64,000 nucleotides of DNA from Wagnerdoeblera intermedia (GCF_042647465.1 NZ_JBHRVN010000004.1); one strand, 5' to 3'. Shown: positions 1 to 9,151, counted from the first letter of the stretch. Numbers and translations: made by a program. The notes: generated by a model from the sequence alone, not told the origin.

Positions 1-1792
1 CGTGCTGTCCTGCGACCTCGTGAACGATCCCGATATCGTGGCCATGATCGCCTCCTCGGCGGCTCTGACCCTCTCGGGCGTTCCGTTCCGTGGTCCGATC
101 GGTGCAGCCCGCGTTGGTTTCGTCAACGGCGAATACGTTCTGAACCCGTCGATGGACGACATGACCCAGCTGCGCTCGAAGCCCGAGCAGCGCCTGGACC
201 TGGTCATCGCCGGCACCAAGAACGCCGTGATGATGGTGGAATCGGAAGCTTACGAGCTGACCGAAGAAGAAATGCTGGGCGCTGTCGAATTCGGCCACGC
301 ACAGATGCAGCCGGTGATCGACCTGATCATCGAACTGGCTGAAGAAGCGGCAAAAGAGCCCTTCGACTTCACGCCCCCGGATCTCTCGGCGATCTATGCC
401 AAAGTGAAAGCTTCGGGCGAGGCCCAGATGCGCGCTGCCTTCGCGATCCGCGACAAGCAGGAGCGTACCAACGCGATCAAAGCGGCCGTTGATGCGATCA
501 AAGCGACGCTCTCGGAAGAAGATCTGGCCGACATCAACCTCGGCTCGGCGATCAAGAAGCTGGAATCGGACATCCTGCGCGGCGACGTTGTGAAAAACGG
601 CATCCGTATCGATGGCCGTAACACCACCACCGTCCGCCCGATCAATGTGGAAACCGGCATCCTGCCGCGCACCCACGGCTCGGCGCTGTTCACCCGTGGT
701 GAAACCCAGGGCCTCGTGGTCACCACGCTGGGCACCGGCGAAGATGAGCAGTTCATCGACGCGCTGAACGGCAACTACAAGTCGAACTTCCTGCTGCACT
801 ACAACTTCCCTCCCTATTCGGTGGGTGAAGTGGGCCGCGTGGGCAGCCCGGGACGTCGTGAAATCGGTCACGGCAAACTGGCATGGCGCGCGCTTCAGGC
901 CGTGCTGCCGGCGCCGACCGACTTCCCCTACACCATCCGTGTGGTGTCCGAGATCACCGAATCGAACGGCTCGTCCTCGATGGCTTCGGTCTGCGGCGGC
1001 TCGCTGTCGATGATGGATGCAGGCGTTCCGCTGAAAGCGCCGGTCGCAGGCGTCGCCATGGGTCTGATCCTGGAAGAGGATGGCTCGTGGGCTGTTCTGA
1101 CCGACATTCTCGGTGACGAAGACCACCTCGGCGATATGGACTTCAAAGTGGCAGGTACCGAAGCCGGTATCACGACCATGCAGATGGACATCAAAGTTGC
1201 GGGCATTACCCCGGCCATCATGAAGCAGGCGCTTGCGCAGGCAAAAGACGGCCGCGTGCACATCCTGAACGAGATGGCAAAATCGGTTTCGGGCCCCTCT
1301 GGCTTCTCGGAATACGCTCCGAAGATCGAAACCCTGACCATCCCGACCGACAAGATCCGTGAAGTGATCGGCTCGGGCGGCAAGGTCATCCGCGAGATCG
1401 TGGAAACCTCGGGTGCGAAAGTCGACATCAACGACGACGGCGTGATCAAAATCGCTTCGTCCTCGGCCGAGGCCATCAAGAAGGCCTATGACATGATCTG
1501 GTCGATCGTGGCAGAGCCGGAAGAGGGCCAGATCTACACCGGTAAAGTCGTCAAACTGGTCGACTTCGGTGCTTTCGTGAACTTCTTCGGCAAGCGTGAT
1601 GGTCTGGTTCACGTGTCGCAGATCGCCAACAAGCGCCTGCAGCACCCGAATGAGATCCTGAAAGAAGGCCAGGAAGTGAAAGTGAAACTGCTCGGCTTTG
1701 ACGAGCGCGGCAAAGTCCGCCTCGGCATGAAAATGGTCGATCAGGAAACCGGTGAAGAAATCACTGCCGGCAAAGAAAACGGCGAGGGCTGA
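1..1792 (+). CDS. pnp: Polyribonucleotide nucleotidyltransferase (PNPase), 5' truncated by window edge
   Basis: Phosphorolytic 3'-5' exoribonuclease of the RNA degradosome. About 597 residues are visible of a protein that is usually near 710, so roughly the first 110 are outside the window and no start can be called. Seen in order: the end of the first RNase PH domain, the all-alpha linker (residues about 90-190), the second RNase PH domain beginning near RTHGSALFTRGETQG, a KH domain (IREVIGSGGKVIREI, about 450) and an S1 domain (TGKVVKLVDFGAFVNF, about 510). The tail is short and acidic. A strong hairpin terminator follows 38 bases after the stop. The identification is secure. Confidence 0.98.
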   Translation, partial: VLSCDLVNDPDIVAMIASSAALTLSGVPFRGPIGAARVGFVNGEYVLNPSMDDMTQLRSKPEQRLDLVIAGTKNAVMMVESEAYELTEEEMLGAVEFGHAQMQPVIDLIIELAEEAAKEPFDFTPPDLSAIYAKVKASGEAQMRAAFAIRDKQERTNAIKAAVDAIKATLSEEDLADINLGSAIKKLESDILRGDVVKNGIRIDGRNTTTVRPINVETGILPRTHGSALFTRGETQGLVVTTLGTGEDEQFIDALNGNYKSNFLLHYNFPPYSVGEVGRVGSPGRREIGHGKLAWRALQAVLPAPTDFPYTIRVVSEITESNGSSSMASVCGGSLSMMDAGVPLKAPVAGVAMGLILEEDGSWAVLTDILGDEDHLGDMDFKVAGTEAGITTMQMDIKVAGITPAIMKQALAQAKDGRVHILNEMAKSVSGPSGFSEYAPKIETLTIPTDKIREVIGSGGKVIREIVETSGAKVDINDDGVIKIASSSAEAIKKAYDMIWSIVAEPEEGQIYTGKVVKLVDFGAFVNFFGKRDGLVHVSQIANKRLQHPNEILKEGQEVKVKLLGFDERGKVRLGMKMVDQETGEEITAGKENGEG

Positions 1793-1829
1793 GCCCCGCT
1801 TCAGGCCTGATCTTCAGGCCTGACACATT

Positions 1830-1863
1830 GCCCCCGGTGCCCGCGCGGTGCCGGGGGCTTTTC
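1830..1863 (+). terminator. Rho-independent terminator after pnp
   Basis: Stem GCCCCCGG (1830-1837) with CCGGGGGC (1851-1858), extended inward by weaker pairs, then TTTTC. It lies between the convergent pnp and Lrp-family genes. Confidence 0.85.
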
Positions 1864-1868
1864 TTTGC

Positions 1869-2330
1869 TCAGACCGCCAGCGCCGTGGTGCGCAGCACCG
1901 TGCGCAGCGCAAAACTTGACTGCATCTGCGCCACCCCCGGCAGACGGCTGAGATACTGGCGGTGGATCCGGGCGAAATCCTCGGTGTCCCGGGCCACAAT
2001 TTTCAGAAGATAATCCGCCGAGCCCGCCATCAGATGGCATTCCAGAAGATCCGGCACTTTCGACACTTCACGCTCAAAGGCGTCCAGCACCTCATCCGCC
2101 TGACCCTGCAGGGTAATCTCGACAAACACGGTGGTCGGCCGCCCCATCCGCCGCGCATCGAGAAGCGCGGTATAGCGGTCGATATAGCCCTCAGCCTCCA
2201 GGCGCTGCACCCGGCGGTGACAGGCCGATGCCGAAAGATTCACCTCCTCCGCCAGATCAGCGTTGGAGATACGGCCGTCCCTTTGCAGGACGGAGAGGAT
2301 GCGACGGTCAGTTGGATCAAGATCAGCCAT
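1869..2330 (-). CDS. Lrp/AsnC family transcriptional regulator
   Basis: DNA-binding regulator of the leucine-responsive family, 153 residues, the normal size. The N-terminal helix-turn-helix is visible (TDRRILSVLQRDGRISNADLAEEV, then SASACHRRVQRLEAEGYI), followed by the RAM ligand-binding domain ending near LPGVAQMQSSFALRTV. The start at 2330 (MADLDP) is chosen because it matches the family N-terminus and has GAAGAG a few bases upstream; the open frame runs 37 codons further up without family similarity. Convergent with pnp. The effector amino acid cannot be read from the sequence, and no partner gene is adjacent. Confidence 0.92.
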   Translation of the reverse strand: MADLDPTDRRILSVLQRDGRISNADLAEEVNLSASACHRRVQRLEAEGYIDRYTALLDARRMGRPTTVFVEITLQGQADEVLDAFEREVSKVPDLLECHLMAGSADYLLKIVARDTEDFARIHRQYLSRLPGVAQMQSSFALRTVLRTTALAV

Positions 2331-2438
2331 GGGCCACTCTTCAAAGATTCGCTCTGGCTTCGCAAGATCCTGCCACAGATTTCGAAAATTCCGGGAGGTT
2401 CCCTTATGCGATCGAACAGCAGCGGGGGAATTTTGCAT

Positions 2439-2467
2439 CAAAAAAGCGCCCCGCAGGGCGCTTTTTC
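2439..2467 (-). terminator. Terminator downstream of mscL
   Basis: A-rich tract, AGCGCCC/GGGCGCT stem and T tract; symmetrical, so it could work in both directions. It lies just after the mscL stop on the minus strand. Confidence 0.85.
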
Positions 2468-2487
2468 AAACCACATCCGGCCTGATC

Positions 2488-2877
2488 TCAGACCTTGCGG
2501 GCCAGAAGATCGCGGATCTCGGTCAGCAGCTCTTCCTGGGTCGGCGCTGCCGGTGCATTGGCCGCTGCGACTTCTTCCTTGCGCACGGCCATGTCCTTCA
2601 TCTTGTTCAGACCCTTCACCAGCAGGAAGACGACCCAGGCAATGACGACGAACTTAATGACGGCATTGATGAAATTGCCATACATGAACTGCGCTTCGCC
2701 GATGCCAAAGCTCAGCGAGGAGAAGTCGATGCCGCCGATGAAGATCCCCAGCAGCGGGTTCACCAGGTCATCCACCATCGAGGTGACAATGGCGGTGAAG
2801 GCCGCACCCATGATGATACCCACGGCAAGGTCCATGACATTGCCGCGCATGATGAAAGTTTTGAATTCGTTCAGCAT
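2488..2877 (-). CDS. mscL: Large-conductance mechanosensitive channel MscL
   Basis: Pentameric inner-membrane channel that opens under membrane tension to release osmolytes during hypo-osmotic shock. The 129 residues fit the family. Seen: the N-terminal amphipathic helix and TM1 (FKTFIMRGNVMDLAVGIIMG), the periplasmic loop, TM2 (FINAVIKFVVIAWVVFLLV) and the C-terminal bundle ending in LTEIRDLLARKV. The gene is monocistronic, with its own downstream terminator and about 200 bases upstream before the next gene. That upstream stretch (2878-3079) shows no gene and presumably holds the promoter. Confidence 0.98.
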   Translation of the reverse strand: MLNEFKTFIMRGNVMDLAVGIIMGAAFTAIVTSMVDDLVNPLLGIFIGGIDFSSLSFGIGEAQFMYGNFINAVIKFVVIAWVVFLLVKGLNKMKDMAVRKEEVAAANAPAAPTQEELLTEIRDLLARKV

Positions 2878-3079
2878 TTACTATGCTCCTGAGAGGTCCG
2901 ACCGGCGGGGGCTCTGGGATTACGGGATAATCGCAGCCCCGAATATGCCATGAGCCGCGCGCCTCTTCACGATCTTTTTAAGTTTCTGTCGAGGTAAGAA
3001 TTTCGCACCCGGCTTTCGGTTGCGCCCGGAATGCGAAATTAACGCAGATTCCCGCCTGGATCGCGGATTGATCTGCGTC

Positions 3080-4264
3080 TCAGCCCGCCGGGCCGGCGGC
3101 ATAACCCGCCGCCGCACGACCGGCGTGACGCCCGGTCGCGAGGCAGGCGGTCAGCAGATAGCCCCCTGTCGGCGCCTCCCAATCCAGCATTTCGCCCGCG
3201 ACGAAGACACCAGGACGGGCGCGCAACTGAAGCCCCTCATCCACCGAGTCCCGGGTCACGCCCCCCGCCGTAGAGATCGCCTCATCCATGGGGCGCGGCC
3301 CCTGATGCGGCACCGCGAGATCTTTCAGAACCGCGGCCAGCGCCGCCGCCCCGCCGGGAAGCGGACGCGCCACCTCCATCACCAGGGCCTGCTTTGCCGC
3401 GTCGAGCCCGGCCTTTCGCAGACGATTGGCCGCCGAGTCACCGCGGGTCCTTTCGAGCCGCGCCTCAAGCGCCGCAAGGCTGAGGTCCGGGAAGAGATCA
3501 AGCCGCAGCACCGCGCCTTCGCGCAGCGCCGGGGTCAGCGGGTAAAGCCCGCCCCCCTCAAGCCCGCGCGCAGAGATCACCGCCTCGCCCCGCAGGCTAA
3601 AACCTCCGGCCGAAAGCCGTAAGCCCTTGAGCGCCGCCCCGAAATGCCGGGTCATATAGGCTGACCAGGAGACCAGAAGCCCCGCATTTGACGGCGCAAA
3701 AGGCGCGAGCTTTACCCCTTCGGCCGCAAGGATCGGGGCCCAGGAACCATCTGACCCCAGGCGCGACCAGCTTGCCCCGCCAAGGGCCAGCACCACCACC
3801 GAAGGCGTTACCGCAACATCGCCCTCCGGGGTCGAGAAACAAAGCTGCGCCCCGTCAAACCCGGTCCAGCGCCAGCGGCGGTGCAGCTGCACAGCCAGCC
3901 CCTCCAGCTCTGCAAGCCAGGCCCGCAGCAGCGGCGAGGCCTTATGCACCACCGGGAACACCCGTCCCGAGGAGCCGGTATAGACCGCCTGGCCAAGTGC
4001 CTCTGCCCAGGCCTTCACCGCTTCCGGACCAAAATCCGCCAGCATCGGCGTCAGCCAGTCCTGCGCCTGGCCGTAGTGCGCCAGAAAGGCGGGCAGAGGC
4101 TCATCTTTGGTGATGTTCAGACCGGATTTCCCCGCCATCAGCAGCTTTCGCGCCGGAGAGGGCATGCTTTCGGCGATATGCACCACATGGCCGGCGCGGG
4201 CCAGTTCAAGCGCGGCCATCAGCCCGGCGGGACCCGCCCCGATCACCCATGCCTCTGCTGCCAT
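3080..4264 (-). CDS. HI0933-like FAD/NAD(P)-binding flavoprotein (TIGR03862 type)
   Basis: Putative FAD-dependent oxidoreductase, 394 residues. The N-terminal dinucleotide fold is clear (WVIGAGPAGLMAALELARAG, followed by a conserved MAGKSGLNIT segment typical of the HI0933 group). The C-terminal end has the family's GEMLDWEAPTGGYLLTACLATG segment that closes the FAD site. The ATG at 4264 is chosen because AGGAG lies 8 bases upstream; an in-frame GTG at 4273 would add three residues. The substrate is unknown for this family. The gene stands alone, divergent from the MarR gene. Confidence 0.9.
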   Translation of the reverse strand: MAAEAWVIGAGPAGLMAALELARAGHVVHIAESMPSPARKLLMAGKSGLNITKDEPLPAFLAHYGQAQDWLTPMLADFGPEAVKAWAEALGQAVYTGSSGRVFPVVHKASPLLRAWLAELEGLAVQLHRRWRWTGFDGAQLCFSTPEGDVAVTPSVVVLALGGASWSRLGSDGSWAPILAAEGVKLAPFAPSNAGLLVSWSAYMTRHFGAALKGLRLSAGGFSLRGEAVISARGLEGGGLYPLTPALREGAVLRLDLFPDLSLAALEARLERTRGDSAANRLRKAGLDAAKQALVMEVARPLPGGAAALAAVLKDLAVPHQGPRPMDEAISTAGGVTRDSVDEGLQLRARPGVFVAGEMLDWEAPTGGYLLTACLATGRHAGRAAAGYAAGPAG

Positions 4265-4513
4265 CTGCCCCACTCCTGCACCGGGGCAGCAAAGCCCGGA
4301 TTGGCTGCCCTGTCAAAACAAGCGCGTCGGTTGCCAGAGTTTGCGCCCCTTCGCAAGGCTCACAACTTTTGCTTTAAGCCAGAAATTTTAAGTTTGAAGA
4401 AGTTTACAAGCCTGCTACCCTGCTCTGGTTGAACTGAGAGGTGATCATGCTTTGCCCTGCGTCCCGGCCGTTTTTGCCATCCCGGCTGCCTTCCCCTGTG
4501 CGGAGCGGGCGCC

Positions 4514-4969
4514 ATGAAGGATGACAGCGACCGCAGCCGCCGGGAGTTGAAGCTTTGGCTTCGGATGCTGCTGACCACCCGTGCGGCAGAGGCGGAACTG
4601 CGGGAATTTCTGCGCCTGTCGCATGGCACCACCCTGCCGCGCTTTGACGTGATGGCCGCGCTCTGGCGCCGGGGTGAGGCGATCAGCATGTCAGAGCTCA
4701 GCCGTATGCTTCTGGTTTCAAACGGGAATGCCACCGCAGTGGTGGACCGGCTGGAAAAAGACGGGCTGGTGAAACGCTCTCCCTCTGAGACTGACCGGCG
4801 CACGGTTTACGTCGCCCTGACCGAGGCCGGAAAAATGACCTTCGCCACCCTGGCGCGCGATCACGCCGACGAGGTGAGCCGGATTATGCAGGATCTTCCC
4901 GATGAAGATCTCGACACGATGAGCGCCATTCTGAAGCGCATGGGAGAGCGTCGCAATGCAGCAAAGTGA
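4514..4969 (+). CDS. MarR family transcriptional regulator
   Basis: Winged-helix regulator, 151 residues. The HTH and wing are visible (MSELSRMLLVSNGNATAVVDRLEKDGLVKRSPSETDRRTVYVALTEAG split across residues about 60-107). It overlaps the enoyl-CoA hydratase start by 14 bases and heads the operon, so it most likely controls the CoA-thioester pathway below it, probably by sensing a CoA-thioester as known for MarR proteins such as CouR and BadR (inference). The 240 bases upstream contain an AT-rich stretch around 4380-4420 that is a likely promoter/operator, but I cannot define a palindrome with confidence. Confidence 0.93.
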   Translation: MKDDSDRSRRELKLWLRMLLTTRAAEAELREFLRLSHGTTLPRFDVMAALWRRGEAISMSELSRMLLVSNGNATAVVDRLEKDGLVKRSPSETDRRTVYVALTEAGKMTFATLARDHADEVSRIMQDLPDEDLDTMSAILKRMGERRNAAK

Positions 4970-5774
4970 ACTGGCAGACCTGAAGCCGAAGCATTTTTCC
5001 TGGGAGGTGTCAGACCGCATTGCGACCATCCGCCTGACCCGGCCCGAGCGCAAGAACCCGCTGACCTTCGAAAGCTATGCTGAGCTGCGCGACACCTTCC
5101 GCGCCCTGCCCTATTGCAGCGATATCGATGTGGTGGTTTTCGCCTCGCAGGGCGGCAACTTCTGTTCAGGCGGTGATGTGCATGAAATCATCGGCCCGCT
5201 GACAAAGATGAATATGAAGGATCTGCTGGCCTTCACCCGGATGACCGGCGATCTGGTTAAGGCGATGATCCATTGCACTAAACCGGTGATCGCCGCCGTG
5301 GACGGGATCTGCGTGGGTGCGGGCGCGATTATCGCCATGGCCTCAGATCTGCGGATCGCCACCCCGGAGGCAAAATGCGCGTTTCTCTTTGCGCGTGTGG
5401 GGCTTGCGGGCTGCGATATGGGGGCCTGTGCCATGCTGCCCCGGATCATCGGCCAGGGCCGTGCGGCGGAACTGCTCTACACCGGCCGCTCGATGTCCGC
5501 CGCTGAGGGGGAACGCTGGGGCTTCTGGAACAGCCTGCATGATGCAGCCGACCTCGATGCTGAGGCCCGGAAACTCGCCGCGCGCATCGCGGCAGGTCCG
5601 AATTTCGCCCATGGCATCACCAAGACGCAGCTGAACCAGGAATGGAACATGAGCCTCGATCAGGCGATCGAAGCCGAAGCCCAGGCCCAGGCCATCTGCA
5701 TGCAGACCGAAGATTTCACCCGCGCTTACAACGCCTTCGTGGCGAAAGAGACCCCGGTGTTCAAAGGCAACTGA
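4956..5774 (+). CDS. Enoyl-CoA hydratase/isomerase (crotonase) family protein
   Basis: Crotonase-fold enzyme acting on a CoA-thioester, 272 residues. Seen: the substrate-entry segment ITFESYAELRD-like region, the oxyanion-hole motif ASQGGNFCSGGDVHEI (about 65-80) and the second oxyanion segment CVGAGAIIAMASDLRIAT (about 125-142). The active-site region reads RVGLAGCDMGACAMLPRIIG. In the equivalent place classical hydratases carry Glu residues, so the exact reaction may differ from simple hydration. Its start lies inside the MarR gene, indicating translational coupling. A GC-rich hairpin separates it from the dehydrogenase gene. Confidence 0.93.
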   Translation: MQQSELADLKPKHFSWEVSDRIATIRLTRPERKNPLTFESYAELRDTFRALPYCSDIDVVVFASQGGNFCSGGDVHEIIGPLTKMNMKDLLAFTRMTGDLVKAMIHCTKPVIAAVDGICVGAGAIIAMASDLRIATPEAKCAFLFARVGLAGCDMGACAMLPRIIGQGRAAELLYTGRSMSAAEGERWGFWNSLHDAADLDAEARKLAARIAAGPNFAHGITKTQLNQEWNMSLDQAIEAEAQAQAICMQTEDFTRAYNAFVAKETPVFKGN

Positions 5775-5814
5775 GCACCGGCCCGGCCACGCGGAGGGAG
5801 CCGCGCTGCCGGAA

Positions 5815-5844
5815 GGCCCGCCCGACGGGGAGATCGGGCGGGCC
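5815..5844 (+). other. Intercistronic GC-rich hairpin
   Basis: An 11-bp perfect stem (GGCCCGCCCGA with TCGGGCGGGCC) without a T tract, just before the acyl-CoA dehydrogenase ribosome binding site. It looks like an mRNA-stabilising or attenuating structure rather than a terminator. Confidence 0.6.
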
Positions 5845-5867
5845 CCCCGCGACCTGAGGAGACGACT

Positions 5868-7008
5868 TTGGCAGACCGCAGTTTTCTGACCTGGCCCTTC
5901 TTTGAAGACCGCCACCGCGCCCTGGCCGAAGCGCTGGACGCCTGGTGCGCCGCCCATCTGCCGGTGGATCATCACGACGTCGACGCCGCCTGCCGCGCCC
6001 TGGTGCGGATGCTGGGCGAAGGCGGCTGGCTTGAGCACAGCGGTGCAGCGACCGGCGAAGCGCTGGATGTGCGCAGCCTCTGCCTGATCCGCGAGACCCT
6101 GGCCCGCCATGATGCTCTGGCCGATTTTGCCTTTGCGATGCAGGGGCTTGGCATGGGCGCGGTGACGCTTTTTGGCGATGCTGAGCAGCAGAAATGGCTG
6201 ACCCGCACCCGCGCGGGCGAGGCGATTTCCGCCTTTGCGCTGACCGAGCCGGGGTCGGGCTCCGATGTCGCCCGCTCGACCGCCACGGCGCGGCGTGAGG
6301 GGGATCACTTCATCCTTTCCGGCGAGAAAACCTATATCTCCAACGGCGGGATCGCGGATCTTTACGTGGTCTTTGCCCGCACGGGCGAAGCACCGGGCGC
6401 GAAGGGTCTCTCGGCCTTTCTGCTGCCCGCTGATACCCCCGGACTTGAGATTGTCGAGCGCATTGAGGTCATCGCCCCCCCATCCGCTGGCGCATCTGCG
6501 TTTCAACGACATCCGCCTGCCCGCTTCGGCGCTGATCGGGGCTGCGGGATCGGGCTTTCGCATCGCGATGTCGGTCCTTGATGTTTTCCGACCCACGGTC
6601 GGGGCGGCCGCGCTTGGCATGGCGCGGCGGGCGCTTGATGAGGCCCTGGCGCGGATCAAATCCCGCCAGCTTTTCGGCGCGCCTTTGCATGAGTTGCAGA
6701 TGGTGCAGGGGCATATCGCCGATATGGCGCTTGAGGTGGATGCCGCAGCCCTGCTGATCTACCGCGCCGCCTGGACCAAGGATCAGGGCGCGCCGCGCAT
6801 CACCCGCGAGGCGGCGATGGCGAAACTTTATGCCACCGAAGCCGCACAGCGCGTGATTGATGCCGCGCTCCAGCTTCACGGCGGAGACGGTGTCCGGCAG
6901 GGCATGGCGGTAGAGGGGCTCTACCGCGAAATCCGGGCCCTGCGCATTTATGAAGGCGCGAGTGACGTCCAGAAAGTCGTCATCGCCCGCGCCACTCTCG
7001 ACGGTTAA
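5868..7008 (+). pseudogene. Acyl-CoA dehydrogenase, interrupted by a +1 frameshift in a C7 run
   Basis: Flavoprotein of the acyl-CoA dehydrogenase family. It starts at a TTG preceded by GAGGAGAC. Residues 1 to about 203 are in one frame (AFALTEPGSGSDVARS and GEKTYISNGGIAD are family motifs) and the rest in another (RFNDIRLPASALIG, LQLHGGDGVRQG, YEGASDVQKVVIAR). The switch falls at 6476-6482, a run of seven Cs where six would restore VIAPHPLAHLRF. Removing one base gives 379 residues, the normal length. So the gene is either newly broken or mis-sequenced. By neighbours it should oxidise a ring-derived acyl-CoA. Confidence 0.9.
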
Positions 7009-7024
7009 CTTCAAGGAGCGCGTG

Positions 7025-7441
7025 ATGAGCGAGCTTTCTCCGCATGAATTTCTGCATCCCTCGGGCTGGAAGGCCGCGGCGGGCTATGCCAATGGCGTCG
7101 CGGCCCGGGGCAAAATGGTCTTTCTGGGTGGTCATATCGGCTGGAATGGCCAGCAGGAGTTTGAGACCGATGATCTCGCAGGTCAGGTCCGCCAGACCCT
7201 GCAGAACATCCTTGATGTGCTGGCCTGCGCCGGGGGCCGAGCAGAGCATATCGTTCGGCTGACCTGGTATGTGACGGATAAGAAAGAATATCTCTCCTCT
7301 TTGCGCGAAATCGGCAGCGCCTACCGCGATACGCTTGGCAAACATTTCCCCGCCATGGCGCTGGTGCAGGTGGTGGCCCTGGTTGAGGACCGCGCCAAAG
7401 TGGAAATTGAAGCCACCGCCGTCATTCCCGACGAAGCGTAA
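7025..7441 (+). CDS. RidA family protein (catabolic-operon type)
   Basis: Member of the RidA/YjgF/UK114 family, 138 residues; classical members hydrolyse reactive enamine/imine intermediates. The start at 7025 has AAGGAGCG upstream; the open frame continues further up only by reading through the end of the dehydrogenase gene. Seen: GKMVFLGGHIGWN, NILDVLACAGGRAEHIVRLTWYV and ALVQVVALVEDRAKVEIEATAV. Paralogues of this type commonly sit with 2-aminobenzoate-CoA ligase genes, where an imine-deaminating step would fit an aminated ring substrate (inference). A GNRA-loop terminator follows. Confidence 0.93.
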   Translation: MSELSPHEFLHPSGWKAAAGYANGVAARGKMVFLGGHIGWNGQQEFETDDLAGQVRQTLQNILDVLACAGGRAEHIVRLTWYVTDKKEYLSSLREIGSAYRDTLGKHFPAMALVQVVALVEDRAKVEIEATAVIPDEA

Positions 7442-7447
7442 GACCAG

Positions 7448-7471
7448 AGCCTCCCGCAAGGGGGGCTTTTT
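7448..7471 (+). terminator. Terminator between RidA and aryl-CoA ligase genes
   Basis: Eight-pair stem AGCCTCCC (7448-7455) with GGGGGGCT (7460-7467) around a GCAA tetraloop, followed by TTTT. It may partly uncouple the ligase gene from the upstream operon. Confidence 0.85.
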
Positions 7472-7519
7472 ACATTCTGAAAAGGGCCCGTCAGAGGCCC
7501 GCACCACAGGGATACCGGA

Positions 7520-9151
7520 ATGTCTGCAACAGCCCTCGGCCCCTCGGGCCATCTTGATACCTTCACCCGGGATAACCTTCCCGCTCCCGCCCTCTGGCCG
7601 GAACTGCCCCAGGGCAGCCTTGCCTATCCCGAGTGGCTGAATGCGGGCGAAGAGATGACCACCCGTATGGTGGAACGCGGCTTTGGCGATCACACCGCGC
7701 TGATCGGCAACGGGCGGCGGCGCACCTATAAAGAGCTGACCGACTGGACCAGCCGCATCGCCCATGTGCTGGTCGAAGATCTGGGGCTGAAACCCGGCAA
7801 CCGGGTGCTGATCCGCTCGGCCAATAACCCGGCCATGGTGGCCTGCTGGCTGGCCGCGACGCGGGCGGGGGCGGTGGTGGTGAACTCGATGCCGATGTTG
7901 CGGGCGGGGGAACTGGCGCAGATCGTTGATAAGGCAGAGATCACCCACGCGCTTTGCGACAGCCGCCTGATGGAGGAAATGCAGGCCTGCGCCGCCACCT
8001 CAAAATTCCTGCGCCATGTGGTGGCCTTCGACGGCACCGCCAGCCATGAGGCCGAGCTTGACCGCCTGGCCCTTGATAAACCTGTGAAATTTGAGCCCGT
8101 CCCCACGGGGCGTGATGATGTGGCGCTGCTGGCCTTCACCTCGGGTACCACCGGTGCTCCCAAGGCCACGATGCATTTTCACCGCGATCTTCTGGCGATT
8201 GCGGATCTTTACGCCAAAGAGGTGCTGGATGTTCAGCCCTCTGACGTCTTTATCGGCTCGCCGCCGCTGGCCTTTACCTTTGGGCTCGGGGGGCTTGCGG
8301 TCTTTCCGCTGCGCTTCGGGGCCACCGCCTGCCTGCTGGAGACGGCCTCTCCGCAGAATATGATTGAGATCATACAGAAATATAAGGCGACCGTCTGCTT
8401 CACCGCGCCCACGGCCTACCGCGTCATGCTGCGCGCCATGGCGGAAGGGGCGGATCTTTCCTCGCTTCGCGCCGCCGTCAGCGCCGGGGAAACCCTGCCC
8501 GCGCCGGTCTATGAGGAATGGATCCAACGCACCGGAAAACCGATGCTCGACGGGATCGGCGCGACCGAGATGCTGCATATCTTCATCTCAAACCGCTTCA
8601 CCGACCACCGCCCGGGCTGCACCGGCAAACCCGTCACCGGCTATGAGGCAAAGATCGTCGATGAGGCCGGTAATGAACTGCCGCGCGGCGAGACGGGGCG
8701 GCTTGCGGTGCGCGGCCCGACGGGCTGCCGCTACCTCGCAGATGACCGGCAGAAGAAATACGTCCTTAAGGGCTGGAATCTGACGGGCGACAGCTTCCGC
8801 CAGGACGAAGAGGGCTATTTCCACTTCGGCGCCCGCTCGGACGATATGATTATCTCGGCGGGCTATAACATCGCAGGCCCCGAGGTGGAGGCGGCTTTGC
8901 TGAAACATCCCTCCGTTGCCGAATGCGCCGTGATTGCCGAGCCGGACACCGAGCGCGGACAGATCGTCTCAGCCTTCGTGGTCTGCGCGGAAGGGCAGGA
9001 GCCGGGCGATCTTTTGTGCAAAACCCTGCAGGAGCACGTAAAAGCCTCCATCGCCCCCTATAAATACCCCCGCCGCATCCGCTTTGTGCCCGCGCTGCCG
9101 AAGACCGCGACGGGCAAAATTCAGCGGTTCCGCCTGAAGGACCTGATCTGA
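7520..9151 (+). CDS. Benzoate-CoA ligase family protein, probably 2-aminobenzoate-CoA ligase
   Basis: Adenylate-forming acyl-CoA synthetase, 543 residues. Seen: the AMP-binding P-loop LLAFTSGTTGAPKATMHFH (about 200), the aryl-pocket segment GSPPLAFTFGLGGLAVFP (about 250), the A5 motif DGIGATEMLHIF, the hinge TGDSFRQDEEGYFHFGARSDDMI and the C-terminal lysine motif PKTATGKIQRF. The pattern is that of benzoate/2-aminobenzoate-CoA ligases rather than fatty-acyl ligases. With the adjacent RidA, dehydrogenase and hydratase genes it suggests activation of an aromatic acid, most likely anthranilate (inference). No ring monooxygenase lies next to it. Confidence 0.9.
   Translation: MSATALGPSGHLDTFTRDNLPAPALWPELPQGSLAYPEWLNAGEEMTTRMVERGFGDHTALIGNGRRRTYKELTDWTSRIAHVLVEDLGLKPGNRVLIRSANNPAMVACWLAATRAGAVVVNSMPMLRAGELAQIVDKAEITHALCDSRLMEEMQACAATSKFLRHVVAFDGTASHEAELDRLALDKPVKFEPVPTGRDDVALLAFTSGTTGAPKATMHFHRDLLAIADLYAKEVLDVQPSDVFIGSPPLAFTFGLGGLAVFPLRFGATACLLETASPQNMIEIIQKYKATVCFTAPTAYRVMLRAMAEGADLSSLRAAVSAGETLPAPVYEEWIQRTGKPMLDGIGATEMLHIFISNRFTDHRPGCTGKPVTGYEAKIVDEAGNELPRGETGRLAVRGPTGCRYLADDRQKKYVLKGWNLTGDSFRQDEEGYFHFGARSDDMIISAGYNIAGPEVEAALLKHPSVAECAVIAEPDTERGQIVSAFVVCAEGQEPGDLLCKTLQEHVKASIAPYKYPRRIRFVPALPKTATGKIQRFRLKDLI

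Noticed and set aside
5343..6659. 438-codon antisense frame over the enoyl-CoA hydratase and dehydrogenase genes
   Set aside because: No family resemblance; composition is that of an antisense shadow in GC-rich DNA, and both sense genes are clearly real.
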